Source of the DNA: Brevundimonas sp.
Lineage (GTDB): Bacteria > Pseudomonadota > Alphaproteobacteria > Caulobacterales > Caulobacteraceae
DNA: 64,000 nt
Assembly: GCF_030682035.1 (NCBI RefSeq)
Contig: NZ_JAUXQZ010000045.1
Coordinates: 62,001-126,000, forward strand
Direction: 5' to 3'
Numbering within the stretch: position 1 is the first letter of the stretch; the number at the start of each line of letters is the position of its first letter. Positions 53,779-61,729 of this stretch are shown one piece after another. The position numbers and the translations under genes were made by a program. The notes under the pieces were generated by a model. It saw only the letters and a program-made list of their open reading frames with translations. It had not been told where the DNA came from and did not search any database.

Positions 53779-54711
53779 ATGCTATCGAGAACCGCAGACA
53801 GCCTGTACTGGACTGGCCGCTATATCGAGCGGGCGGATTTCCTCGCGCGCATCCTTGAGGCCACGCTGCGGCTGGCCGCCATTCCGACGCGGGGCGACGG
53901 CGATGCCGAGACGGTCTGGGCCAGCGCCCTGGCCTCGGCGGGCGCGCCCAAGGCGCTGGGCCGGTCGCCGACCGAGAAGTCGGTGCGCGAATTTCTGGCC
54001 TTCGCCCCGAACAATTCCTCGTCCATCACCGCCTGCATCACCCGCGCCCGCACCAACGCCCGCTCGGTCCGTACGGCCCTGACGGTCGAGCTGTGGGAGG
54101 CCATCAACGGGGCCTGGAACGGGCTGGAGGAGCAGGGCCAGCCGACCCGGCGCGACGAGTTCGCGCGGTTTCTGGAATGGGTGAAGACGGTCACCCTGTC
54201 AGTCGAGGGCGCGACCTCGCGGACCATGCTGCGCAACGACGGCTACTATTTCCTGCGGCTGGGCGCGGCGATCGAGCGGGCCGACAACACCGCGCGGCTG
54301 CTGGACGTCAAATACCATCTGCTGCTGCCCGAGGGCGAGCGGGTCGGCGGGCAGCTGGACTATTTCCAATGGACCACCCTGCTGCGCGAGGTCTCGGCCC
54401 TGACGGCCTATCGCTGGGTCTATCGCGATAGCGTCAAGCCGTGGCTGGTAGCTGATCTGCTGGTGCTGAACCGCCAGATGCCGCGCTCTCTGGCCAGCTG
54501 TCAGGCCTCGATCGTGCGTTATCTGGAGCGGCTGGCCAACGACTACGGTCGGCGCGGCCCGGCCCAGCGGCTGGCGGCGGACCGGATGCGGGCGTTCGAC
54601 AATTCGCGCATCGAGGACATCTTCCAGTCCGGCCTGCACGAATACATTCAGGCCTTCCTCGGCGAGAACGGCCGGTTGGGACAGGCCATCCATGACCAGT
54701 ATCTGAGCTGA
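53779..54711 (+). CDS. alpha-E domain protein of the Anbu cluster
   Basis: A 310-residue all-helical protein (DUF403, alpha-E). Characteristic blocks: RTADSLYWTGRYIERADFLA, NNSSSITACITRARTNARSV, LWEAINGAWN, FLRLGAAIERADNTARLLDV, SVKPWLVADLLVLNRQMPRS. It is always found with circularly permuted ATP-grasp and transglutaminase genes, and its activity is unknown. I start at ATG 53779 rather than seven codons earlier because the shorter form begins with the conserved MLSRTADSLYW. The GGAGGGGG before it comes from the repeat arm that precedes the gene. Four bases separate its stop from the next GTG. Confidence 0.92.
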   Translation: MLSRTADSLYWTGRYIERADFLARILEATLRLAAIPTRGDGDAETVWASALASAGAPKALGRSPTEKSVREFLAFAPNNSSSITACITRARTNARSVRTALTVELWEAINGAWNGLEEQGQPTRRDEFARFLEWVKTVTLSVEGATSRTMLRNDGYYFLRLGAAIERADNTARLLDVKYHLLLPEGERVGGQLDYFQWTTLLREVSALTAYRWVYRDSVKPWLVADLLVLNRQMPRSLASCQASIVRYLERLANDYGRRGPAQRLAADRMRAFDNSRIEDIFQSGLHEYIQAFLGENGRLGQAIHDQYLS

Positions 54712-54714
54712 CAA

Positions 54715-55542
54715 GTGCGCATCAGCATCGACCACGCCACCACCTATGCCTACGACCGGGCGGCGCGTTTCATCATCCAGACCCTGAGGCTGACGCCCCG
54801 CTCCTCCGAGGCTCAGCAGGTCCGCAATTGGCGGGTCGAAACCGACATCGATGCGCGGCTGCGCAAGTCAGAGGACGCCTACGGCAACATCGTCCACACG
54901 CTCTATACGGAACAGCCGACGCAAAGCCTGACGATCCGGGTGTCCGGCGAGGTCAGTACGGCCGAGACCGCCGGCGTCGTGCCGCCGGATCAGGAGACGC
55001 TGTCGCCGCTCGTCTTCCTGCGCGACACGGCGCTGACCCGGCGGGACAAGTTGATCGCGGTTTTTGCCTCGGAGTTCTCCGCCCATCCTCCACTGGAACG
55101 GTTGCATCGGCTGATGGCGGGCATCCATGGATCGGTCGCTTTCGAGATTGGCGTCACGACCCCGACCCATACGGCCGCCGAGGTTCTGGCGCTTGGCCGG
55201 GGGGTCTGTCAGGACCACGCCCATGTCTTCATCGCCTGCTGCAGGGAGATGGGCGTGCCCGCCCGCTATGTGTCAGGCCATCTGCTGCGGCGGGACGGGC
55301 AGGACGATCAGGAGGCCGGCCACGCGTGGGCTGAGGCATGGGTCGAGGATCTCGGCTGGGTCGGCTTCGATCCGGCCAACGGCATCTGTGCCACTGATCG
55401 CTATGTTCGCGTGGCGACCGGGCTGGACTATCTGGGTGCGGCGCCGGTGCGAGGGGCCAGCTATGGCGGCGGCGGCGAGCGGCTGGCGGTGCGGCTGAAC
55501 GTGCGTGATGCCGACATGCAACAGGGTCAACAGCAGGCGTAG
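54715..55542 (+). CDS. transglutaminase-like protease domain protein of the Anbu cluster
   Basis: A 275-residue transglutaminase-core protein. The N-terminal beta part (ISIDHATTYAYDRAARFIIQ, LRLTPRSSE) is followed by the papain-like catalytic core: Cys165 in GVCQDHAHVF, His203 in AGHAWAEAW and Asp219 in FDPANG, an intact triad. Such domains cleave or transfer amide bonds. It starts at GTG 54715, three bases after the alpha-E stop. With the ATP-grasp, alpha-E and Anbu proteins it forms the conserved four-gene unit that may make and process a small peptide or peptide-tagged product. Confidence 0.93.
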   Translation: MRISIDHATTYAYDRAARFIIQTLRLTPRSSEAQQVRNWRVETDIDARLRKSEDAYGNIVHTLYTEQPTQSLTIRVSGEVSTAETAGVVPPDQETLSPLVFLRDTALTRRDKLIAVFASEFSAHPPLERLHRLMAGIHGSVAFEIGVTTPTHTAAEVLALGRGVCQDHAHVFIACCREMGVPARYVSGHLLRRDGQDDQEAGHAWAEAWVEDLGWVGFDPANGICATDRYVRVATGLDYLGAAPVRGASYGGGGERLAVRLNVRDADMQQGQQQA

Positions 55543-55616
55543 GTCGTGGGTTATCCGACGCGGGAATCTGTTACCGTGCACATCATGACGGACTGGCTGC
55601 GGGAATCGCGCGCCGC

Positions 55617-56381
55617 ATGACCTACTGCGTGGGCATGCTGGTCGAGGAGGGGTTGGCGTTGATCGCCGACACCCGCACCAATGCGGGCGTTGACAGCATC
55701 TCGACCTATCGCAAGCTGCATGTCGTCGACCGGCCCGGCGAGCGGGTGCTGGGCGTCTGTACCGCGGGAAACCTGTCGGTCACCCAGACGGCCCTCGCCA
55801 TGGCGCGTGAGGGAGTCCATCTGAACGTCGGGGAGCCGGCCCAGACGCTGGAGACAGCGCCGACCCTGTTCCGATGCGCGCAGATTCTGGGCCACGCCCT
55901 GCGCAGCGTGCGGCTGTCGATCGCGCCGGCGCTGGAAGCCGACAGTCTGAACACCTCGGCCTCGATGCTGCTGGGCGGCCAGATCAACGGCGGGCAGATG
56001 GGGCTGTTCCTGATCTACAGCCAGGGCAATTTCATCGAGTGCGGGCAGGACACCCCCTACCTCCAGATCGGCGAGCTGAAATACGGCAAGCCGATCCTCG
56101 AAAGCGGACTTGGGTACGACTCCTCGCTGGCCGAGGCCGTGAAGCTGGGGTTGATCTCGTTCTCGACCACCATGCGGTCGAACGTGGGCGTGGGAGCGCC
56201 GTTCGACGTCCTGACCGTGCGCCGGGACTACTTCAGCGGCGAACAGCGGCGGATCGAGCAGGACGATTCCTATTTCGCCGACCTGCACCTGCGCTGGACC
56301 CAGGCCCAGGCCGCCGCGCGCCGGTCGATGCCCGAGCCTCCCTGGATGAAGCGGCCCAGACCGTCGGTGGTCGAAAGCTGA
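55617..56381 (+). CDS. Anbu, proteasome-type peptidase
   Basis: A 254-residue proteasome-like Ntn hydrolase of the Anbu (ancestral beta subunit) family. After the initiator Met comes Thr2 (MTYCVGMLVEEGLALIADTR), the likely N-terminal nucleophile once Met is removed. The TRTNAGVD segment, GVCTAGNLSVTQTAL, SASMLLGGQINGGQMGLFLI and GESGLGYDSSLAEAVKL-like region (ILESGLGYDSSLAEAVKLGL) follow the family. Anbu forms large ring or helical assemblies. The C-terminal tail is Pro/Arg-rich. It follows the transglutaminase after 74 bases, and belongs to the same operon context. Substrate unknown. Confidence 0.93.
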   Translation: MTYCVGMLVEEGLALIADTRTNAGVDSISTYRKLHVVDRPGERVLGVCTAGNLSVTQTALAMAREGVHLNVGEPAQTLETAPTLFRCAQILGHALRSVRLSIAPALEADSLNTSASMLLGGQINGGQMGLFLIYSQGNFIECGQDTPYLQIGELKYGKPILESGLGYDSSLAEAVKLGLISFSTTMRSNVGVGAPFDVLTVRRDYFSGEQRRIEQDDSYFADLHLRWTQAQAAARRSMPEPPWMKRPRPSVVES

Positions 56382-56399
56382 GCGGCGTCCGGCGGAACC

Positions 56400-56794
56400 G
56401 CGGAGCTGGCGCGATCCGCCCTGCAGACTGGCCGAACAGCTCGATACGCTCGCCGCCGAGATCCATGGGCTCGAACGTCGGCTGCTCGCCTGGCCGGGAG
56501 TTCGCCGCCTTCCTGGGTCTGGTCCCGCGACAGAACTCTTCCGGCGGCAAGGACCGCCTCGGTCGTATCTCCAAGATGGGCGACGGCTATCTGCGCAAAC
56601 TGCTTGTCGTAGGAGCGACCTCGGTGATCCGTCGGGCGCGAACTGGCGCGTCTGCTTCAGGGGCGTGGATCAATGCCTTGCTTGAACGACGGCCCGCACG
56701 CGTCGTCACGGTCGCCATGGCCAACAAGAACGCCAGGATAGCCTGGGCGGTGTTGAAGCGCGGCGAGGTCTATCGTCCGCCGCTCACAGCCTGA
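56400..56794 (+). mobile_element. IS110 family transposase remnant
   Basis: Only the C-terminal part of an IS110-type transposase remains. A helix LAEQLDTLAAEIHGLERRLL is readable at 56428-56493, then in another frame GREFAAFLGLVPRQNSSGGK, GRISKMGDGYLRKLLVVGAT and RPARVVTVAMANKNARIAWA up to a stop at 56794. The LAW-GREF junction shows that an internal stretch of about 25-30 residues is missing and the frame has shifted. There is no intact transposase, so the element is dead. It lies directly after Anbu and before RHS fragments. Confidence 0.8.
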
Positions 56795-56937
56795 TCAAGA
56801 TCGCGACGGCTCACGGCCGCCGCTCCGAACTGTAAGGGTGCACAAGGGATGATGATGACGATCTGAACGCGGCCGTAGGCCGGGAAAACCCAAGGTGCTG
56901 TCGGAGCCTTGAGCTCGACGGACTGATAGGGACCTGG

Positions 56938-57345
56938 CTAGCGGACTCCATCAGGGCCAGCGGACATCAGCGCCGCGCCAACAGGCCGGACAGATGACCG
57001 CACCCCGACAGATCCCGACATCAAACCCAATTCACACTTGCAGCGCAGGGGCCATCCACAGATGACAGCACCTTGCGGCGCCGCCGTCATCGCCCCCTCG
57101 TACCAGACCAGCGGCACGTCGGCGCCGTCGGCGTGCACATAGCGGCGCAGCAACGTTCCGGCGGCGTCGTACTCGGCCACCAGGGCGTCGCCGTCGTAGA
57201 GGTAGCCGGGTGGCTGTTGCTCGAGCTCCGGAACAGCCGGCCCAGTGGATCCCAGGTCAGGCTGGCGCCGTTCGGCCCGGCGGCCAGGCGGCTCTCGACG
57301 TCATAGACGCATTTGCCTCCAGTGCGCCCGTACCGCGGGTGAGGT
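56938..57345 (-). pseudogene. RHS-repeat protein fragment, copy 1
   Basis: The minus strand encodes pieces of an RHS/YD-repeat protein: [20 protein letters not shown] and DPLGRL, then after a frameshift [20 protein letters not shown] and [19 protein letters not shown], ending at APQ where similarity stops. The section 57080-57190 is also found, about 85% identical by eye, at 58610-58710. The stretch after APQ (down to 56938) is open but unlike RHS and may be an insertion-sequence edge. It has no start and is plainly a relic. Confidence 0.7.
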
Positions 57346-57443
57346 CCCTGTCGCCGAAGCTCCGTTCCGACGGAAAGGGTGCCTGTCCCCAGTTCCGGAA
57401 AGGGGTGTGCGTCCCCACTTCCGTCCCCACTTCCTAGGTCAAT

Positions 57444-57719
57444 TCAAAAACTCATTGAATCTCGCTCTATTTTCTTTCGCCGGCGAAAATCCATGTAAAC
57501 GCTAATCACCAACACAGCCGCAGCAACCACGGCTGGAAAAACTAATAGGAATAAATCAAATGAGGAAACAAAGAACAACTTGCCATGATTTGATAATTCA
57601 AATTTGTATTCTCCGATAATTTGGCGCGGACGAAACTTGGATAAAAGGCTAAAAAACACCATCACCCAAGCCCACAGAGATATGAACAAAATTGACAGAA
57701 ATATTGCTATGTACTTCAT
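57444..57719 (-). CDS. small membrane protein, candidate immunity protein for the RHS tip
   Basis: A 91-residue protein with two transmembrane helices (MKYIAIFLSILFISLWAWVM and FDLFLLVFPAVVAAAVLVIS) and a basic C-terminus (RRRKKIERDS). Its ATG directly follows the RHS fragment stop (TGAATG), so translation is coupled. The gene is markedly AT-richer than the window average, like many immunity genes acquired with toxin tips. Position after an RHS C-terminal domain is what polymorphic toxin systems show; I recognise no immunity family, so the assignment is contextual. Cell-membrane location would suit protection against a membrane- or periplasm-acting toxin. Confidence 0.55.
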   Translation of the reverse strand: MKYIAIFLSILFISLWAWVMVFFSLLSKFRPRQIIGEYKFELSNHGKLFFVSSFDLFLLVFPAVVAAAVLVISVYMDFRRRKKIERDSMSF

Positions 57720-58832
57720 TCAGAACTCCGAATTAACACTCGCTTCCGAAACAGCAACGCGAAAAGCGTTGGGATTTCTATGTATGCTCAGGGATCCGGG
57801 TCGGTCAGTGGAATTATTACTGTCTGAGTTGCACCAACAAAGCTTGTCTCCCTCCCCCCCCCCCCCCCCCCCAGAAAGCCCTGCCGTAAATCCGAGCGCC
57901 GAGCCGCTCGGCTGCAAGGTCTCTGAATCTAGAAGGACAGCTCCATCTACTGTTCCTCCTACCACTAGCCCTCCTCCGATGCTTCCTTCCACAGCGGGAC
58001 CTCTTAGCCCCGATACCGGCACATTCGCGACGGAAACTTCAACACCGAGCGCGCCGCCTAAGCCCGCTCCCGCGCCGCCGCCAGCCTTTCCGTAAACCGC
58101 TACATCGCCGTTAGAATCAATGGCAATGCCCACTGAAAGCTGACCCGAAAACACCGTCCCAGTAAGTTGACCACTCAACCCGATTGAAAGGGTGTTGCCA
58201 TCGTCCGCAGCCCCCTCTGACTCCGTGGAAGCCGGCAGAGCTGGCCTAAGGCCACGGGCCTGTGCGGTCGGGGTGATGGCTGGCCGAAGCCCGTCCGACC
58301 TCTCTTGTTGCATTGCCCCCGTCGGATCCGTCCTATTGACCGGATCGTTGCCCACATATGCATACAGGTTGATCTGGTCCTCATAGCCGATCGGATCGGT
58401 CTGCAGGAAGCGGCCCAGGGTCGGCGAGTAGATGCGGGCCTTGTAGTGGTACATGCCCAGCTCGGGCAGCCAGGTCTGGCCGGTGTACTGGAAGCGGCCG
58501 GCGTTGGCGGCATTGGGGATGCGGTATTCGTCGTAGCCGTTGACGCCGGCGGCGTTGCCCAAGGCGTCGGTGCGGGCGACGATCGAGCCCTGATGGTCGG
58601 CATAAAGATATTGTGGCGCGGCGGTGGTCGCGCCCTCGTACCAGACCAGCGGCGTGTCGGCCCCGTCGGCGTGGACATAGCGGCGCAGCAGGGTCCCGGC
58701 GGGATTATGCGCCAGGGACGACAGGCGTGACAGGTCATCATAGCCACAGGCCGTCGGCGCGCCCCACGCCGCGCCGATGCGGCGGTTCAGGGCCGTGGCC
58801 CGGCCCAGCTGAACCGTGCCCCGAATTTTCCG
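57720..58832 (-). pseudogene. RHS protein C-terminal fragment with variable tip (candidate polymorphic toxin)
   Basis: The frame opens just after an in-frame TAG at 58833-58835, so the beginning of the gene is missing. It contains the RHS core end: [76 protein letters not shown] and [16 protein letters not shown]. That last motif is the classic cleavage point. After it about 200 residues of unlike sequence form the tip: Gly-rich beta-like repeats ([39 protein letters not shown]), a glycine run encoded by 19 consecutive G (coding strand), then [12 protein letters not shown]. The tip matches no toxin I know. Confidence 0.7.
57854..57872. repeat. 19-base poly-C/poly-G tract in the RHS tip
   Basis: Nineteen uninterrupted C on plus (G on the coding strand) encode a Gly run in the RHS C-terminal tip. 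Slippage here would shift the frame of the last 45 residues. It could be a phase-variation site or an unreliable base call; the present length keeps the frame open to the stop next to the immunity gene. Confidence 0.75.
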
Positions 58833-58849
58833 CTAAGTCTTTGAAACGA

Positions 58850-58925
<76 letters not shown>

Positions 58926-59138
58926 GGACCATTCGTCAGGCGGAGCCACGCATGGCTCGTGCCGCTCCGAACGCGCCAGTCAGGGATCGGCTTCGGAGAG
59001 GGGGCGTTCCTAATGGCAATGCCCTTTGCGCGCAAGGGGATTGGCCCCTCCGTTTCGGTTTGTCGCAGGACCGGCTAGGGTCTCTCCGGAATCAACTGGG
59101 CGCCCCAACGGGGCCGGAGCGGCGAGGGGACGAACGAC

Positions 59139-60563
59139 ATGGCTTTCTGGAACCGCCGGCGCTCGATCGAATCGACCACGGCCACGCAGGAACACGGCGG
59201 GCTGAAGCGGACGCTGGGCTGGCCGCACCTGTTGCTGTTAGGGGTGGGAGCCATCGTCGGCACCGGCATCTACACCCTGACCGGCGTCGGCGTCGCCAAG
59301 GCGGGGCCCGGCATCATCGTCGCCTTCGCCATCGTCGGCATCGTCTGCGCCTGCGTCGCTTTGGCCTACGCCGAACTGGCCACAATGATGCCCGCGGCGG
59401 GCGGCGCCTACACCTACAGCTATGCGGTTCTGGGCGAGGCCCTGGCCTGGATCATCGGCTGGAGCTTGATCCTCGAGTATTCGCTGGTCGTCAGCGCGGT
59501 GGCCGTGGGCTGGTCGGCCTATGCGACCGGATTCCTCACTTCGATCGGCGTGTCACTACCGCCGGATCTGATCGCGGGGCCGCATGCCGGCGGCCTCGTC
59601 AACCTTCCCGCCGTAGGAATCATCGGCGTGGTGACCGGCCTGCTGCTGCTGGGGACCAAGGAGAGCGCGACCGTCAACGCCATCCTTGTTCTGATCAAAT
59701 GCGCGGCTCTGGCGGTGTTCATCGCCGTCGTCCTGCCGGTGTTCGACGCCGCGAATTTCGAACCATTGATGCCCTTCGGGTTCAACAAGAACACCAATCC
59801 GGAAGGTGTCGAGGTCGGGGTGATGGCCGGGGCGGCGATCGTCTTCTTCGCCTTCTACGGCTTCGATGCGGTCGCCACGGCCGCCGAAGAGACCAAAAAC
59901 CCGGGCCGGGACCTGACCATCGGTATCCTCGGATCAATGATCATCTGCACCATTCTGTACATGTTGGTCGCGGCCGCGGCGGTGGGCTCAATGCCATTCG
60001 GCCAGTTTGCGTCCAGCGATGAGCCGCTGGCCCTGATCCTTCGCCTGCTGAACCAGCCGGCAGCGGCCCAGATCGTCGCGGCGGCCGTAATCGTCGGCGT
60101 ACCCACGGTGATCCTCGCGTTCTTCTACGGCCAGACCCGCATCTTCTATGTCATGGCGCGTGACGGGTTGCTGCCGCGCCGCCTCGGCGCCGTCTCGAAA
60201 CGGGGCGTCCCGGTGGTAGTGACCCTGTTCACCGCCGTGATCGTCGGCTTGCTGGCCGGCATTCTGCCGCTCGACGAGATCGCGGCGCTGGCCAACGCCG
60301 GAACGCTGGCGGCCTTTACGGCGGTCGGCGCCTGTCTGCTGGTTCTGCGCCTTCGCGAGCCTGCGCGAGCCCGCGTGTTCCGCACGCCGTTGGCCTGGGT
60401 CGTCGGTCCTGTCGCCATGGCGGGCTGCCTCTATCTCCTGGCCAGCCTGCCAACCAAGACCCAGGTCTATTTCCTGATCTGGAACGCCATCGGCCTGGTG
60501 GTCTATTTCGGCTGGTCGGCGTGGAATTCGCGGCTGGCCAAGGGCGAGGAGACCGCCGGCTGA
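59139..60563 (+). CDS. APC family amino acid permease
   Basis: A 474-residue transporter with twelve predicted helices. The family N-terminus is clear: LLLLGVGAIVGTGIYTLTGV (helix 1 with the unwound GVGAIVGTGI turn), then GPGIIVAFAIVGIVCACVAL, AELATMMPAAGGAYTYSYAV and FYGFDAVATAAEETKNPGRD. These mark the cationic-amino-acid-transporter-like branch of APC. The substrate cannot be fixed. It starts at ATG 59139 (MAFWNRRRS), about 210 bases after tRNA-Lys, and its TGA overlaps the next ATG (TGATG), coupling it to an Hpt protein. Confidence 0.92.
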   Translation: MAFWNRRRSIESTTATQEHGGLKRTLGWPHLLLLGVGAIVGTGIYTLTGVGVAKAGPGIIVAFAIVGIVCACVALAYAELATMMPAAGGAYTYSYAVLGEALAWIIGWSLILEYSLVVSAVAVGWSAYATGFLTSIGVSLPPDLIAGPHAGGLVNLPAVGIIGVVTGLLLLGTKESATVNAILVLIKCAALAVFIAVVLPVFDAANFEPLMPFGFNKNTNPEGVEVGVMAGAAIVFFAFYGFDAVATAAEETKNPGRDLTIGILGSMIICTILYMLVAAAAVGSMPFGQFASSDEPLALILRLLNQPAAAQIVAAAVIVGVPTVILAFFYGQTRIFYVMARDGLLPRRLGAVSKRGVPVVVTLFTAVIVGLLAGILPLDEIAALANAGTLAAFTAVGACLLVLRLREPARARVFRTPLAWVVGPVAMAGCLYLLASLPTKTQVYFLIWNAIGLVVYFGWSAWNSRLAKGEETAG

Positions 60564-60916
60564 TGGCGCTGCGTGATCTGTCGGGAGCGGTCGACTTCGC
60601 CGTGCTGGAGCGGATGACCGGCGGCGACGACGCGATCACGGAGGAGGTGCTGGGCCTGTTCGCCCAGCAGGCCGCCATGTGGTCGCCGCTGCTGGACGTG
60701 CGCGAGGACGGCTGGCGTGACGGGGTCCATACGATCCGGGGCGCGGCCGCGGGGATCGGCGCCGGAGCCTTGGCGGAGGCCTGTCAGATCGCCGAGGCGG
60801 CAGACAAGGCGGAGGCGCCGCCGCTGCTGGACCGGGTGCGGGACGCGCTGGAGATTGCCCTGGCCGATGTGGCGGCGTATCGGCACGCGCTGATGTTGAG
60901 ATCGCTGCGGGGATGA
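60563..60916 (+). CDS. Hpt domain (histidine phosphotransfer) protein
   Basis: A 117-residue protein with an Hpt four-helix fold. The phospho-acceptor region is VHTIRGAAAGIGAGALAEAC with His56 followed by the usual IRGAA turn. Hpt proteins relay phosphate between hybrid kinases and response regulators. No kinase lies next to it; the nearest is the orphan MASE1 kinase 50 kb away (8433-10115), which has no receiver. The ATG shares its first base with the stop of the amino acid permease, so the two are translated together, an unusual pairing. Confidence 0.83.
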   Translation: MALRDLSGAVDFAVLERMTGGDDAITEEVLGLFAQQAAMWSPLLDVREDGWRDGVHTIRGAAAGIGAGALAEACQIAEAADKAEAPPLLDRVRDALEIALADVAAYRHALMLRSLRG

Positions 60917-60946
60917 ATCGCTCCCGCTATCGTGGTATGAGACGCC

Positions 60947-61129
60947 ATGGGAAAGCCTGAGCCGTCCATTTTTGACGAGGTCGATGAGGCGTTCGACGCC
61001 GCTCGTGCGGCCGAGGCCGAGGCTGATGTCGCCGCGGGTCGGGTGGTCCCTCATGCGGAAGTGGCTGCCTGGCTCGACACTTGGGGGACTCCGGACGAAA
61101 CGCCGGCGCCCGCCCATTGGTTCAAGTAG
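60947..61129 (+). CDS. antitoxin of a ParE-type toxin-antitoxin pair
   Basis: A 60-residue acidic protein (MGKPEPSIFDEVDEAFDAAR, GRVVPHAEVAAWLDTWG) of the kind found before ParE/RelE toxins in alphaproteobacteria; the VPHAEVAAWL segment resembles the toxin-binding helix of such antitoxins. It overlaps the toxin start by 13 bases, the normal coupling. There is only a weak ribosome site (GAGACG). Its N-terminal part is likely to bind DNA and repress the pair, as is typical, although no clear DNA-binding fold is visible. Confidence 0.7.
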   Translation: MGKPEPSIFDEVDEAFDAARAAEAEADVAAGRVVPHAEVAAWLDTWGTPDETPAPAHWFK

Positions 61130-61389
61130 TCTGGACGCGAGGGGCGCTGGTCGAACTGGTCGCGATCCAGGCCTATATCGCGCAGTTCAACCCACTTGCG
61201 GCGCGTCGACTGGCGCTACGTATTCGGGCGGCGGACGATGCTCTTGATATCCATTCCGACAGGGGACGGTCGATCTCTCATGGCCGCCGAGAACTGACGA
61301 CGACGCCGCCCTATGTCATCCGCTATCGCATTGTTCGGGACAGGGTCGAAATTCTGGAAATCCGCCATTCCGCCCGTCACCCCGATTGA
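61117..61389 (+). CDS. ParE/RelE family toxin
   Basis: A 90-residue basic protein: VVWTRGALVELVAIQAYIAQ (first helix), PLAARRLALRIRAADDAL, then RRELTTTPPYVIRYRIVRDR and VEILEIRHSARHP. This is the RelE/ParE fold; ParE members poison DNA gyrase and RelE members cut mRNA. The sequence alone leans to ParE because of the YVIRYR...ILEIRHSAR ending. I start at TTG 61117 because no ATG exists in this frame after the antitoxin stop; this overlaps the antitoxin end. The next gene is on the other strand. Confidence 0.82.
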   Translation: MVQVVWTRGALVELVAIQAYIAQFNPLAARRLALRIRAADDALDIHSDRGRSISHGRRELTTTPPYVIRYRIVRDRVEILEIRHSARHPD

Positions 61390-61402
61390 CGGGTCGAACG
61401 GC

Positions 61403-61729
61403 TCAGCCGCGCGTACGGTCGAAGGCCTCGAACTCATGGGCGATACAGCGGTTGATCAGGGTGCGCCACACCGGCTCGGCGATAGCGGGCGACAGGCCGG
61501 CGGGGCCGGCGGCGGCCAGCACCTTGGCGACGACGTCTTCGATGCGCGCGTCGTCATGCACCTCGGAGCGGTCCGGCTTGATGCGGGCCGCAGCGTCCAT
61601 GTAGCGCTGGCGCTCGGCCAGCAGCTGGACGAGGGCGCGGTCGAGCGCGTCGACGCCCTGCCGGACCTCGGCCATGGAGGCGCAGGCCTCCGGGGCGGTG
61701 CGCGGATCGATGGTGACGCTAGCCGACAA
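61403..61729 (-). CDS. chorismate mutase
   Basis: A 108-residue AroQ-type chorismate mutase, making prephenate for Phe/Tyr synthesis, in a PchB-like short form. Family features are MAEVRQGVDALDRALVQLLA, ERQRYMDAAARIKPDRSEVH and VVAKVLAAAGPAGLSP then TLINRCIAHEFEAF. The start is TTG 61729, overlapping the end of the ferredoxin-NADP reductase by 11 bases; ATG 61675 would remove the first conserved helix. It could instead be an isochorismate-pyruvate lyase, but there are no salicylate or siderophore genes nearby. Confidence 0.85.
   Translation of the reverse strand: MSASVTIDPRTAPEACASMAEVRQGVDALDRALVQLLAERQRYMDAAARIKPDRSEVHDDARIEDVVAKVLAAAGPAGLSPAIAEPVWRTLINRCIAHEFEAFDRTRG

Noticed and set aside
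56938..57180. Stand-alone 80-residue gene
   Set aside because: The first half is RHS core sequence and the second half is unrelated open frame, so it is a relic, not a gene.
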